From positions 16,685 through 80,684 of the forward strand of contig NZ_JASHKA010000026.1 of NCBI RefSeq assembly GCF_030732845.1: DNA of 64,000 bases. Reading direction: 5' to 3'. Both the position numbers and the translations under genes were made by a program. The stretch is from Roseibium sp. MMSF_3544 (GTDB lineage Bacteria > Pseudomonadota > Alphaproteobacteria > Rhizobiales > Stappiaceae). The notes beneath the pieces were generated by a model. It searched no databases, was not told the DNA's origin, and was given only the letters and a program-made list of their open reading frames with translations. The stretch's first letter is position 1. The number at the start of each line of letters is the position of its first letter. Positions 1 through 8,732 of this stretch are shown one piece after another.

Positions 1-192
1 GCTGAAGAAATGCGTGCAGATCCCAACGGCAAGGTGCCGACGCCGGGGGCCGTGTTCCGCCACCTGGGGTGCCGGCCGAGATGCGGGAGTTGTTTTCCGT
101 CCGTTATTGACATCATTCACGAAAAGGGGTCTGAAGAGGCGAGGGAAAGTCAGGCTGCGCCCGCGCCACTCAAGCGGGCAGCGGGGCAATAG
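1..192 (+). CDS. bfd: Bacterioferritin-associated ferredoxin (Bfd-like), 5'-truncated by window edge
   Basis: The open frame enters from the left edge, so the N-terminus and the first pair of iron-sulfur cysteines lie outside the window. What remains shows the second half of a BFD-like [2Fe-2S] domain: a G-x-V-F-R-H-L-G stretch followed by C-R-P-R-C-G-S-C, matching the cysteine pair that closes the cluster in Bfd proteins. A charged tail of about 30 residues follows. The gene ends 15 bases before bacterioferritin, the classic bfd-bfr order. Bfd reduces bacterioferritin so that stored iron can be released. The internal ATG at 10 is not taken as the start because the frame is open upstream of it and the domain would be incomplete. 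Confidence 0.75.
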   Translation, partial: AEEMRADPNGKVPTPGAVFRHLGCRPRCGSCFPSVIDIIHEKGSEEARESQAAPAPLKRAAGQ

Positions 193-207
193 TTTGGAGA
201 GGGTCTT

Positions 208-693
208 ATGAAGGGCGAAGCGCAAGTCATCGATTATCTGAACAAGGCTCTGCGGCACGAGCTCACGGCAGTGAACCAGTACTGGGTGCATGCGCGGCTG
301 CTTACAGATTGGGGTTTCGGCAAGCTTGCGGACAAGGAACTGGAAGAAGCCGACGAAGAGCGTCAGCATGCCCAGGAGCTGATGGACCGGATCATTTTTC
401 TGGAAGGCCTTCCCAACTTGCAGACCCTTGATCCGCTTCGGATCGGCCAGAATGTCAAGGAATGCCTGGAAGGGGACCTCGCTGCAGAATACGTCGCCCG
501 CGCACTCTACCACGAAGCGCGCGAGATCTGCCGCGATCTCGGTGACTATGTCTCCATGGCGCTTTTCGAAAAGCTGCTGAGCGACGAAGAAAGCCATATC
601 GATTTCCTGGAAACCCAGCTCGGTCTGATCGAGCAGATCGGCATCGACAACTATTCGCTGCTGCAGGCCGAATCGGCCGACCAGGCTGAATAG
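208..693 (+). CDS. bfr: Bacterioferritin
   Basis: This 161-residue protein has the usual length of heme-containing bacterioferritin, the 24-subunit cytoplasmic iron-storage cage. Ferroxidase-centre residues are visible: the first-helix Glu in the E-L-T-A-V-N-Q-Y segment, the E-E-R-Q-H-A stretch near residue 50, and the D-E-E-S-H-I motif near residue 127. The Met of E-L-M-D-R-I is the expected heme ligand. An AGAGGG ribosome binding site sits just before the ATG. The gene follows the bfd fragment, so iron storage and release are encoded together. It ends three bases from the convergent ABC transporter ATPase gene. Confidence 0.96.
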   Translation: MKGEAQVIDYLNKALRHELTAVNQYWVHARLLTDWGFGKLADKELEEADEERQHAQELMDRIIFLEGLPNLQTLDPLRIGQNVKECLEGDLAAEYVARALYHEAREICRDLGDYVSMALFEKLLSDEESHIDFLETQLGLIEQIGIDNYSLLQAESADQAE

Positions 694-696
694 GTT

Positions 697-1410
697 TTAC
701 CGTTCAGATACAGCTATCTGCGGCTGCCTCGTTTCGGAGCAGCCGTTTTCGTTTGTCGTGCCATCCAAAAAATGAACCATGCCGCCGGCTGACCGGGCGT
801 CTTCCTCGTCGTGCGTGACAAGCAGCACCGGCAAGTCGTTCGCCCGGGCGAGACGAAACACCAGGTCGCGCACGTCCGACCTGCGGGTCTGGTCGAGGCT
901 GGAGAATGGTTCATCCAGCAAAAGCGCTCTCGGTTCGGCAAGCAGTGTCCGCATCAGGGCAACGCGGGTTTGCTGTCCTCCGGAAAGGGTCGCCGGATCG
1001 CGTGCTCCAAAGCCGGCCAGTCCGACATCTTCAAGGGCCTGTTGCGCGAGTTGCCGGCGTTCCGCGCGTGCCCTGATCTTTGGCGGAATCGCAAACAAAA
1101 GGTTTTGAAGGACCGACATGTGTGGAAACAGAAGCGGTGCCTGAAACATCAACCCGATGTGGCGTTCCTGGGCGGGCAAAAACGTCAGGTCCTCACCGTT
1201 CAAGAACACATTTCCCTCGGACTGAAAATCCGGCCTCAGGAAACCTGCGATAAAGTCCAGCAGGCTGGATTTGCCGCTACCGCTTTCGCCCATGATCGTC
1301 AGGATCGTCCCCGGCAGGATATGGCAATCGATCTCCAGAAGCGGCTGCCCGTTCAGGCGGATGCCGACATTCTTCAACCGAAGACCGGAGCTGTCACCTG
1401 ACCCTGTCAT
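697..1410 (-). CDS. ABC transporter ATP-binding protein (YnjD-like)
   Basis: A 237-residue single-domain ABC ATPase. Walker A is G-E-S-G-S-G-K-S-S (residues 41-49), the Q-loop is near residue 90, the signature L-S-G-G-Q-Q is at 142-147, Walker B L-L-L-D-E-P ends at 168, and a T-H-D H-loop follows. It is the third gene of a minus-strand set with a double-length permease and a periplasmic binding protein, the layout of E. coli ynjBCD and of thiamine-type importers. The gap to the permease is six bases, so they are surely cotranscribed. The substrate is not evident from sequence; family membership only suggests uptake of a small molecule. Confidence 0.9.
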   Translation of the reverse strand: MTGSGDSSGLRLKNVGIRLNGQPLLEIDCHILPGTILTIMGESGSGKSSLLDFIAGFLRPDFQSEGNVFLNGEDLTFLPAQERHIGLMFQAPLLFPHMSVLQNLLFAIPPKIRARAERRQLAQQALEDVGLAGFGARDPATLSGGQQTRVALMRTLLAEPRALLLDEPFSSLDQTRRSDVRDLVFRLARANDLPVLLVTHDEEDARSAGGMVHFLDGTTNENGCSETRQPQIAVSER

Positions 1411-1416
1411 TCAAAA

Positions 1417-3117
1417 TTACCTTTCCAGCCGCATGGCGGCACGATGCCTGAAAACGATGGAAGGAACGAGCGCAGCGAGACTGAACCCGACGAGGGGAAT
1501 GATCAACTGCAACAGGGCATATAGAGCGGCGACCTGACGATTTCCTCCGCTTGCCAGTGCGACGCTCTCTGTCGTTACCGTGACGATGCGGCCTGCGCCG
1601 ATCATAAGGGTCGGCAGATATTGGCCCACTGAAACTGCCGCGGCTACCGCAGCGGTCACAAGAACAGGACGCAACAACAGGGGAAGCTGGATTTGCCAGA
1701 AAATGCGCGCCCTGGAAGCGCCTGTGGATGCTGCCGCCTTGGCGTAGCGCGGATCGAGCCGGTTCCAGGGATCGCTCAGAGCGAGGAAGGCATAGGGAAA
1801 AACAAAGATCAGATGGGCAAGTAGAACAGCCTCGAAACTTCCGCTCAGACCAGCGAGCAGGAAAAGCATCTGCAGTCCAAACAGAAAACTGATTTGAGGC
1901 AGGAGTAGGGGTAGAAAAATGAGCGTGTTCAGCCTGCCACGCAGGGGCACTTTGCGATGACCGCGCGCCTCCAGAAGCCAGAGCGCCAAGGCCGTCGCAA
2001 TACCGGCTGCAGCGGCGGCGATCGCAAGCGTTGCAAAAAGGGCAGGTCCGCCCATGCCGAAGGCATCGAACATGCGTTCAATGCCCCACCGCTGTGGCAA
2101 AGCGGCTGGAAACCACCAGGATCTGGCGGCGGACCAGAGCCCCAACAGCGCCAGGGAGGCTGTCATGATCGCGATGACCAGCAGCATCGGAACCAGAGCG
2201 GCCTGCCGGCCCAATGCATCGCCCCTTCGCCGGTGTCCGCTTTCAAACCGAGACGTCAGCCACAAGGTGACAAGGCGCTCCAGGCCGAGATAGGTGAGGA
2301 GCGCACCTGCGCTGACGGCAAGCTGCAGAAGAGCGCCTGCGGACGCCATCAACCGCTTGGCCAGGTCCGGATCGTTCATCCAGGAAACAAGGCGCGGCGC
2401 CAAGGGCGCAGGCGTTGTCGGCCCAAGGATCTGGGCAACATCGACGACCGACGTCGAATAGGCGATCACGGCGAGCATTGGCAGCCGGATCAGGGGATAG
2501 ATCTGCGGCAGGATGAGTTTGAAGAACGTGCTCATCCGGCCGTATCCGAGACTGGCGCCTGCCTTGTAATAGTCCCGGATATGCGGCCTGTTGAGCGCGG
2601 CAAGGGTCATGAGGAAAAGAAACGGAACTTCCTTGGCCACAAGGCCGAGCGTCATCGCATACCCGGCTGGATCGTTCAGGATCAGAAGGTCTGGCGGCCG
2701 CGTCCACCCTGTTGCCCAGGGAGAAACTAGGCGCGCGAGAAATCCCGATGGTGCAATCAGAAAGGCCAGCCCGATCGCAGCTGCAGCATGCGGGACCGAC
2801 AGGAGCGGCGACAGGAAACGGGTCAGGCGGTGAAATGTTCGCGTCCCGGACCATGCAGCAGTGAACAGGAGCACGATTGCCAGCGACAGGATAGAAGCCG
2901 CGAGGCCGGTGCCAAAACTCAACAGAACGGAGGTCGACAGACCCGGCATCCTGAAAAGCTCCCAGAAGGGTGCCAGCGAAAATGTATGGTAGCCAAGGAC
3001 GGGCAGGTAGCCGAAGGCGGGCAAGACCGTGCCGGCGAGTCCAGCACAGACAGGCCCTGCCAGCAGGCTCACAACAAGAATTGTCGGTATGTCCGGACCG
3101 CCGGTCGCCTTCGGCAA
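1417..3117 (-). CDS. ABC transporter permease, fused double permease (YnjC-like)
   Basis: A long, very hydrophobic protein (about 566 residues) with two binding-protein-dependent permease halves in tandem, each ending with the loop that contacts the ATPase (E-x-P-x-L followed by a G-A-S-L-G or A-A-S-T-G-A segment). Such duplicated permeases occur in ThiP, FbpB and YnjC. The frame is open to an ATG at 3213, but that would overlap the binding-protein gene by 89 bases. A TTG at 3117, preceded by a GGAG about 13 bases upstream and lying eight bases past the upstream stop, is the more natural start. Start choice is an inference; the rest is clear. Confidence 0.85.
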   Translation of the reverse strand: MPKATGGPDIPTILVVSLLAGPVCAGLAGTVLPAFGYLPVLGYHTFSLAPFWELFRMPGLSTSVLLSFGTGLAASILSLAIVLLFTAAWSGTRTFHRLTRFLSPLLSVPHAAAAIGLAFLIAPSGFLARLVSPWATGWTRPPDLLILNDPAGYAMTLGLVAKEVPFLFLMTLAALNRPHIRDYYKAGASLGYGRMSTFFKLILPQIYPLIRLPMLAVIAYSTSVVDVAQILGPTTPAPLAPRLVSWMNDPDLAKRLMASAGALLQLAVSAGALLTYLGLERLVTLWLTSRFESGHRRRGDALGRQAALVPMLLVIAIMTASLALLGLWSAARSWWFPAALPQRWGIERMFDAFGMGGPALFATLAIAAAAAGIATALALWLLEARGHRKVPLRGRLNTLIFLPLLLPQISFLFGLQMLFLLAGLSGSFEAVLLAHLIFVFPYAFLALSDPWNRLDPRYAKAAASTGASRARIFWQIQLPLLLRPVLVTAAVAAAVSVGQYLPTLMIGAGRIVTVTTESVALASGGNRQVAALYALLQLIIPLVGFSLAALVPSIVFRHRAAMRLER

Positions 3118-3124
3118 TGGAGCC

Positions 3125-4342
3125 TCACTCGCTCCCAGCGCCGTATCGTTCCAGCCAGGCCTCTTCCAGCGCGCTGACCCAGCTTGGGTGCGGCTCGGGC
3201 AGAACGGGACCAAGCTCTTCTGGCAAAAGGGTCGCCGGTCCGAGATCCATCGTGTCGAAAAGCGCCTTCTCGTTGGCGGGCAGGGCTGCCACGTTCAGTA
3301 CCGTCGGATCGCCCCAGATTTCCGGTTCCTGTTTGCGCGTCTGGGCCATCGGGCTCAGGAGGAAGTTTGCAAAGACCTGCGCACCGGGCTGTGCCGAACT
3401 GTTGAACGGAATTGCCACGAAGTGGGTGTTGCCGATCGTACCGTCTTCAAACACGAATGTGCGCACGGTTTCGGGCAGTTCACCATTGGCAATCGCACCG
3501 GATGCGTCGCCCGGATTGAAGGAAAAGGCGATATCCAGCTCGCTGTCCGCCAAAAGCCGGCGCATGTCAGCGGCGTTTTTCGGAAACGTTTTGCCCTGGC
3601 GCCAAAGATGCGGATGGAGTTCATCCAGAAACTCGAACAAGGGAGCGACGGTTTCATCGAATGTCGCACTGTCGACAGGCCTGGACAGAACGTCCCGGTC
3701 AGCGACCGTATCGGCAAGCGCCTGCTTAAGGAATGTCGTGCCGTAAAAGTTCGGCGGCTGCGGATAGGAGAACCGGCCCGGATTGTTGCGGGCATATTCC
3801 AGGAGACCCGAAAGATCTGACGGCGGCGTTTCCAGTCTGGTGCTGTCATACATGAAAACAAGCTTCGCCATACCCCAGGGGCTTTCCTGGCCATCGGTCG
3901 GTACCGTGAAATCGACAATGACCGTCGGCTTGTTCTCCACGTCCACATATTGCCAATTGGGAAGCGTTTCGGCCCAGCCTGGTTCGGCAAGCAGACCGTT
4001 TTCTTTCATGGAGGCGAAATTTTCTCCGTTGATCCAGATGAGATCGACGGCCCCGCCACTTTCCTTGCCGACCGACTTTTCAGCCAGAACCTGGGAAACA
4101 ACGCTTGCCGTGTCGCTGACTTTCACATGCACCACACGAACACCAAAGTCGCGCTCGACTTCCCGGGCTGCCCACTGGATGTAGGCATTGATGCGTGGTT
4201 CGCCGCCCCAGGCATGGAAGTAGACGGTCTGCCCTTTCGCGTCCTCAAGGACCGATTGCCAGTCCTGTTCCTGTGCGGTCGCCGCAAAGGGTGCGGCAAT
4301 CATTCCGGTAAGGCCGACGAAGGCAGCGAGCAGTCGATTCAT
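3125..4342 (-). CDS. ABC transporter periplasmic substrate-binding protein (YnjB-like)
   Basis: An exported solute-binding protein of 405 residues. The signal peptide begins M-N-R-L-L-A-A-F and ends with A-T-A-Q. The chosen ATG at 4342 has an AGGGG ribosome binding site seven bases upstream, better than the ATG at 4360 in the same frame. The mature part has the Y-F-H-A-W-G-G-E-P-R-I-N segment and the class-II periplasmic binding fold typical of the YnjB family. It is the first gene of the transporter set, ahead of permease and ATPase. The ligand cannot be read from sequence. The leader (4343-4469) shows no recognisable riboswitch. Confidence 0.88.
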   Translation of the reverse strand: MNRLLAAFVGLTGMIAAPFAATAQEQDWQSVLEDAKGQTVYFHAWGGEPRINAYIQWAAREVERDFGVRVVHVKVSDTASVVSQVLAEKSVGKESGGAVDLIWINGENFASMKENGLLAEPGWAETLPNWQYVDVENKPTVIVDFTVPTDGQESPWGMAKLVFMYDSTRLETPPSDLSGLLEYARNNPGRFSYPQPPNFYGTTFLKQALADTVADRDVLSRPVDSATFDETVAPLFEFLDELHPHLWRQGKTFPKNAADMRRLLADSELDIAFSFNPGDASGAIANGELPETVRTFVFEDGTIGNTHFVAIPFNSSAQPGAQVFANFLLSPMAQTRKQEPEIWGDPTVLNVAALPANEKALFDTMDLGPATLLPEELGPVLPEPHPSWVSALEEAWLERYGAGSE

Positions 4343-4469
4343 CAAAATCCCCTGGTTCATGCGCGATGAGTGGTGCCGTTCCCTCGCGCAAGCAGTGCGA
4401 CACGGTCAAGACAAGGCTTTGTGAATACCTTTTGCGCAAGGCACCCGCCGACTTTTTGCCCCGGACATT

Positions 4470-4925
4470 TTAAACCGGCAAAACGTGTGTGTCCTTGATT
4501 TCCTCCATGACGGCATATGTGTGGGTCTCGCGGACACCGGGAAGGGCAAGCACCACGTCGGAGAGGAACGTCCGGTAGGCTTCCATATCCTTGACCCGGC
4601 TTTTCATCAGGTAGTCGAAACCACCGGCCACCATATGACATTCCAGGATATCGGCCGCGCGTTCGACTGCCAGCTTGAAGGCATCAAAGATTTCCGGCGA
4701 CGTCCTTTCCAGCCGGATTTCAACGAAGACAAGCAGACCCCGCTCGACCTTCTTCGGATCGAGTGTTGCCGAGAAGCCCTCGATGTAACCTTCACGAATG
4801 AGGCGTTTCATGCGCTCGGCGGTTGCGGTCGGAGACAGCCGTACGCGCTCGGACAGCTCCGTATTGGTGATCCTGCCGTCTTCCTGGAGCACCTTGAGAA
4901 TTCGCCGGTCGGTCGCATTTAACAT
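4470..4925 (-). CDS. putR: Lrp/AsnC-family transcriptional regulator, probable PutR
   Basis: A 151-residue Lrp-type regulator. The N-terminal winged helix (residues 1-60) has the family signature D-R-R-I-L-K-V-L-Q-E-D-G-R and L-S-P-T-A-T-A-E-R-M-K-R-L; the rest is the RAM ligand-binding/oligomerisation domain, with V-A-G-G-F-D-Y-L near residue 100. It is transcribed divergently from putA over an AT-rich 140-base gap. In alphaproteobacteria such an Lrp protein (PutR) activates putA in response to proline. This explains why the PutA here has no DNA-binding domain of its own. Function as PutR is inferred from this context. Confidence 0.9.
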   Translation of the reverse strand: MLNATDRRILKVLQEDGRITNTELSERVRLSPTATAERMKRLIREGYIEGFSATLDPKKVERGLLVFVEIRLERTSPEIFDAFKLAVERAADILECHMVAGGFDYLMKSRVKDMEAYRTFLSDVVLALPGVRETHTYAVMEEIKDTHVLPV

Positions 4926-5065
4926 GGAGATTTTCGCTTAAATTGGCTTTGATTCAAAGAAATACACTGAAAAATGATCAAAAAATAGGGAAAAATATCC
5001 TTTAAAATCGTCTATTTTAGAGAAATGTATAGTCTCGGCCTGGCGGGCCATATTGGGAGGTGCGC
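4926..5065. promoter_or_regulatory. putR-putA divergent promoter region
   Basis: This 140-base gap is markedly richer in A and T than the flanking genes, with runs such as AAAAAATAGGG and TTTAAAATCG. It must carry both promoters and the Lrp-type operator(s). A GGGAGG ribosome binding site for putA lies at 5055-5060. No exact -35/-10 assignment is claimed. Confidence 0.6.
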
Positions 5066-8000
5066 ATGACCGCAACCGCTGCTGCCTTGATGGCGGTGAA
5101 AGACACCGAACTGAACCCGTTTCGCGCGGCGTATTCGCCTGACGAGAAAAAGCTGGTCGAAACCCTGTTGAAGGAGGCGGTTGGCGACCCGGTTGTCGAG
5201 AAACTGATCGACCAGCGCGCTCGTGGCTATATCGAGGACATGCGCGGTGTGCAGGTCGGTCTCGGTGGCGTCGAGGACTTCATGCGTGAGTTCGGCCTGA
5301 CGACCCGCGAGGGCCTTGCCATGATGGTGCTCGCCGAGGCCTTGTTGCGCGTTCCGGACGCAAGCACCGCCGACAAGCTGATCGAGGACAAGCTGGCTGC
5401 TGCACGGTTCGACGATCCGTCCGGTCACAAATCAGACACCTGGCTCGTCTCCGCATCTTCCTGGGCGCTGGGCGTCACCTCCCGGCTGCTCCATCCAGGC
5501 GACACGCCTCAGAGCATCTTGTCCAGTCTGGTAAAACGCATGGGCATGCCGACGGTTCGTGTTGCGACCCGCAAGGCCATGACCTTGCTCGGACATCAGT
5601 TCGTCCTTGGAGAGACGATCCAAAAGGCGCTTGAGAGAGCCAAGACGCAGGAAGCCAAGGGCTACAGATATTCCTATGACATGCTCGGTGAAGGCGCCCG
5701 TACCGCCAGGGATGCGGAGCGCTATTTCCAGTCTTATGCCAATGCAATCGAAGCAATCGGCAAGTCGGCGGGCGATCAGGCGCTGCCCAACCGCCCCGGT
5801 ATTTCGGTCAAGCTCTCCGCGCTTCACCCGCGTTATGAAGCCGTCAACGGTGAGCGTGTCCGCGACGAACTGCTGCCGAAATTGCGCCAGCTGGTGCAAA
5901 TGGCGAAGGACCGAAACCTTAATTTCACGGTCGATGCGGAAGAAGCCGACCGGCTCGAAATTTCGCTCGATGTGATCGCAGCCCTTCTGGCCGATCCTGT
6001 CACCGACGGCTGGGACGGGTTCGGACTGGCCGTGCAGGCCTATCAGAAACGCGGCGTCGAAGTGATCGACTGGCTGGTAAACGCTGCCCGCAAAACCAAC
6101 CGCAAGCTGATGGTTCGGCTCGTCAAGGGCGCTTACTGGGACACGGAGATCAAACACGCGCAGGAAGAAGGGGCGGACGGGTATCCGGTCTTCACGCGCA
6201 AGGCTGCAACCGATCTTTCGTATCTGTGCTGCGCAAAGCGCATGCTCGCGGCGCGGGACGTGCTTTATCCGCAATTCGCCACGCACAACGCCCTGACGGT
6301 CGCCCAGATCATCGAGTTGGCCGGCGGATCTGCCGAGGGCTATGAGTTCCAGCGCCTCCATGGCATGGGCGAGAGCCTTTATAAATCCGTTTGCGAGCGG
6401 GACGGGTTTCCGTGCCGGATCTACGCGCCGGTCGGCGGCTACAAGGATCTTCTGGCCTACCTGGTCCGCCGCCTTCTGGAAAACGGCGCCAACTCGTCCT
6501 TCGTGACGATTGTCGGCGACGCCTCCGTCTCCATAGACACCATGTTGAAGCGACCCGCTGAAATCCTTGATAACGGCCACCACGCCGTCAATCGCTCGAT
6601 CCCGCTGCCGATCGATCTTTATGGCGAGAGCCGCAAAAACGCGGAAGGCATCGAATTCGGCTTCGCTGAAGAGCGCACCGCGCTCGTGGACGGAATGGCC
6701 AAGACGGTGGCTCCGTTCACGCAAGCCGGTCCGCTCGGAACCGGACTTGTGACGGCGGGTGAACCTCATCCGGTCTTTGCGCCGATGGATGGGACAACAA
6801 AAGTCGGCACGGTCCGGTTCGCGGATGTCGAAACGGCGCAAAAGGCCATTGAGATGGCCAGAAAGGGGTTTGAGGCATGGTCCCGCAAGCCGGTTAACGA
6901 GCGCGCTGCGGCCCTCGAAAAGCTCGCGGACCTTCTGGAGGAAAACCGTGACCGGCTGATGATGATCCTGTCCATGGAAGCCGGCAAATGCCTGCCTGAC
7001 GGGATTGCTGAAATCCGTGAGGCGGTCGACTTCTGCCGCTATTATGCCGTTGAAGCCCGCACGCTGTTCGGCGAAGGCCGCCTGATGCCGGGACCGACAG
7101 GCGAGGAAAACAGGTACCGCTATCGTGGCCGCGGCGTTTTCGTGTGCATCTCGCCCTGGAATTTCCCACTGGCAATCTTCCTCGGGCAGATCAGCGCGGC
7201 TCTTCTCGGCGGCAACGCTGTCGTCGCAAAACCGGCGGAACAAACGCCACTGATCGCCTATGAAGTCGCCAAACTCATGTACAAGGCGGGCATTCCGGAG
7301 GACGCATTTTTCCTGGTGCCGGGTGAAGGCGATATCGGAGCTGCGCTCACGGCCCACAACGACGTTGCCGGCGTGGCCTTCACGGGGTCGACGGAGACCG
7401 CCTGGGCGATCAATGGAACACTGGCCGCCAAGCGCGGTCCGATCGTGCCGCTCATTGCCGAGACTGGCGGCATCAACGCCATGTTGGTCGATGCGACCGC
7501 GCTTCCGGAACAGGTTTGCGACGATGTCATGATGTCGGCCTTCCGGTCCGCCGGCCAGCGCTGCTCCGCGCTGCGTTTGCTTTATGTGCAGGACGATGTT
7601 GCCGACACGCTGCTGGATATGCTGCAGGGGGCGGCACAGGAACTGAGCCTCGGCGATCCGCGTCAGCCCTCAACCGATATCGGGCCGGTGATCGATGATG
7701 AGGCACGCGACAATATCATGGCGCATATCGACGACATGAAGGAGAGCCAGACCCTGCGTTTTGCCGGAAAGACGCCGTCAGGCGCCCTGGCAAACGGGTC
7801 CTGGGTCGCGCCGCATATCATCGAACTGGACAAGGCCGAAGCGCTGACCCGCGAAGTCTTCGGGCCGGTGCTGCATGTCGTGCGCTACAAGGCCAGCGAC
7901 ATCGACGCCGTTCTGAATCAGATCGCGTCTACTGGTTACGGCCTGACGCTCGGCGTCCACAGCCGGATCGATGCAACGGTGACAAAGGTCGTCGACCGGC

Positions 8001-8206
8001 TTTCCGTCGGCAACGTTTATGTCAACCGAAACACGATTGGTGCGGTTGTCGGCACGCAGCCCTTTGGCGGCTCGGGCCTCTCCGGTACCGGTCCCAAGGC
8101 CGGTGGCCCGATCTACCTGACCCGCTTCGCTCTGGAACAGGTTGTCTCGATCAACACCGCCGCCGCCGGCGGCAATGCCAGCCTCGTTGCAGCGTCGGAT
8201 GATTGA
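5066..8206 (+). CDS. putA: Bifunctional proline dehydrogenase / L-glutamate gamma-semialdehyde dehydrogenase PutA
   Basis: A 1046-residue enzyme that oxidises proline to glutamate in two steps, at the inner face of the membrane. The N-terminal half is the FAD-dependent proline dehydrogenase barrel (roughly residues 180-480), with R-L-V-K-G-A-Y-W-D and F-Q-R-L-H-G-M-G-E. The C-terminal half is an aldehyde dehydrogenase (roughly 540-1010), with Glu799 in A-E-T-G-G-I-N and catalytic Cys833 in S-A-G-Q-R-C-S. There is no N-terminal ribbon-helix-helix domain, so this is a short, non-autoregulating PutA controlled by the divergent Lrp gene. The ATG at 5066, five bases after GGGAGG, is preferred to the in-frame GTG at 5060, which overlaps that site. 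Confidence 0.97.
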   Translation: MTATAAALMAVKDTELNPFRAAYSPDEKKLVETLLKEAVGDPVVEKLIDQRARGYIEDMRGVQVGLGGVEDFMREFGLTTREGLAMMVLAEALLRVPDASTADKLIEDKLAAARFDDPSGHKSDTWLVSASSWALGVTSRLLHPGDTPQSILSSLVKRMGMPTVRVATRKAMTLLGHQFVLGETIQKALERAKTQEAKGYRYSYDMLGEGARTARDAERYFQSYANAIEAIGKSAGDQALPNRPGISVKLSALHPRYEAVNGERVRDELLPKLRQLVQMAKDRNLNFTVDAEEADRLEISLDVIAALLADPVTDGWDGFGLAVQAYQKRGVEVIDWLVNAARKTNRKLMVRLVKGAYWDTEIKHAQEEGADGYPVFTRKAATDLSYLCCAKRMLAARDVLYPQFATHNALTVAQIIELAGGSAEGYEFQRLHGMGESLYKSVCERDGFPCRIYAPVGGYKDLLAYLVRRLLENGANSSFVTIVGDASVSIDTMLKRPAEILDNGHHAVNRSIPLPIDLYGESRKNAEGIEFGFAEERTALVDGMAKTVAPFTQAGPLGTGLVTAGEPHPVFAPMDGTTKVGTVRFADVETAQKAIEMARKGFEAWSRKPVNERAAALEKLADLLEENRDRLMMILSMEAGKCLPDGIAEIREAVDFCRYYAVEARTLFGEGRLMPGPTGEENRYRYRGRGVFVCISPWNFPLAIFLGQISAALLGGNAVVAKPAEQTPLIAYEVAKLMYKAGIPEDAFFLVPGEGDIGAALTAHNDVAGVAFTGSTETAWAINGTLAAKRGPIVPLIAETGGINAMLVDATALPEQVCDDVMMSAFRSAGQRCSALRLLYVQDDVADTLLDMLQGAAQELSLGDPRQPSTDIGPVIDDEARDNIMAHIDDMKESQTLRFAGKTPSGALANGSWVAPHIIELDKAEALTREVFGPVLHVVRYKASDIDAVLNQIASTGYGLTLGVHSRIDATVTKVVDRLSVGNVYVNRNTIGAVVGTQPFGGSGLSGTGPKAGGPIYLTRFALEQVVSINTAAAGGNASLVAASDD

Positions 8207-8256
8207 GTGGTTTCTGACTGGGGCTGAACAGCCGTTTGGTCGCTGGACGCCAGTTA

Positions 8257-8366
8257 CCTCTCCTATTGGGAGAGGTCGGCGCGAATGCGCCGGGTGAGGG
8301 GACAAACCAAAGTGCGAAATGCAAACGTTTGATCCCTCACCCTAACCCTCTCCCACCGGGAGAGGG
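8257..8366. repeat. Palindromic intergenic repeat, family A copy 1
   Basis: A roughly 110-base element built of two hairpins. It opens with CCTCTCC...GGGAGAGGTCGGC, continues with GCCGGGTGAGGGGACAAA, and closes with CCCTCACCC...CTCTCCC...GGGAGAGGG. The two ends are complementary, so the whole element is one imperfect palindrome. A second copy with the same order of blocks lies at 59097-59204. It sits in the gap between convergent putA and the exported-protein gene; no coding capacity is seen in 8207-8732. Confidence 0.8.
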
Positions 8367-8403
8367 AACTTTCGCATCGCCCCTTGCACAACAACTCTCC
8401 ATC

Positions 8404-8511
8404 GTCATCCCGGACGCAGCGAAGCGGAGATCCGGGATCGGAAAGGCTCTCGATAGGAAATCAAGTTTCCGGGTGCCCCGGTCCCGGCTCGCGCTGCGTT
8501 TGGCCGGGACA
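8404..8511. repeat. Palindromic intergenic repeat, family B (GTCATCCCGG ends)
   Basis: The left end is GTCATCCCGG followed by CAGCGAAGCGGAGATCCGGG; the right end carries the complementary CCCGG...CGCTGCG...CCGGGAC. The same GTCATCCCGG-x-AGCGAAGCGGAGATCCGGGA left end recurs at 61806. This is a short inverted-repeat element of the REP/MITE type with no open frame worth calling. Confidence 0.7.
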
Positions 8512-8544
8512 CAGAATGGTTTCTCGGATTTGTCGTCCCGGTTT

Positions 8545-8658
8545 GTCGCGTCAGCGGCAAGACCCGGACCCAGTATTCCGTGTAGCCGGCGACTGGCAAA
8601 ACAGCCAGACAAGAGGTTACTGGATCCCGGCCTTGCGCTTCGCTCCAGCCGGGATGAC
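8545..8658. repeat. Dispersed intergenic repeat, family C copy 1 (inverted relative to the window end)
   Basis: A 114-base segment running from GTCGCGTCAGCGGCAAGAC to CCAGCCGGGATGAC. Its reverse complement matches 63886-64000 almost base for base over the whole length, including CTACACGGAATACTGGGTCC and CCGGGATCCAGTAA. The remaining 8659-8732 shows nothing recognisable. Confidence 0.85.
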
Positions 8659-8732
8659 GACGATTGCTTTTGAAACGTGTGGACTCACACCCACAGGGTC
8701 AAAGAGACAACGGTGAAAGCGCGTCAGCGGGA

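Noticed and set aside
3118..3213. N-terminal extension of the permease gene to ATG 3213
   Set aside because: It would overlap the binding-protein gene by 89 bases and adds a polar, family-atypical leader; TTG 3117 fits the operon spacing.
4343..4469. Possible thiamine riboswitch before the YnjB-like gene
   Set aside because: The conserved CTGAGA core and the second conserved stem of TPP riboswitches are not present.
5432..7357. 641-codon open frame on the minus strand
   Set aside because: It lies wholly antisense to putA, whose domains and catalytic residues are intact. Long antisense frames are expected in GC-rich genes with this codon use.
8236..8673. 145-codon plus-strand open frame after putA
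   Set aside because: It runs through three palindromic repeats. Its translation just reflects repeat sequence.
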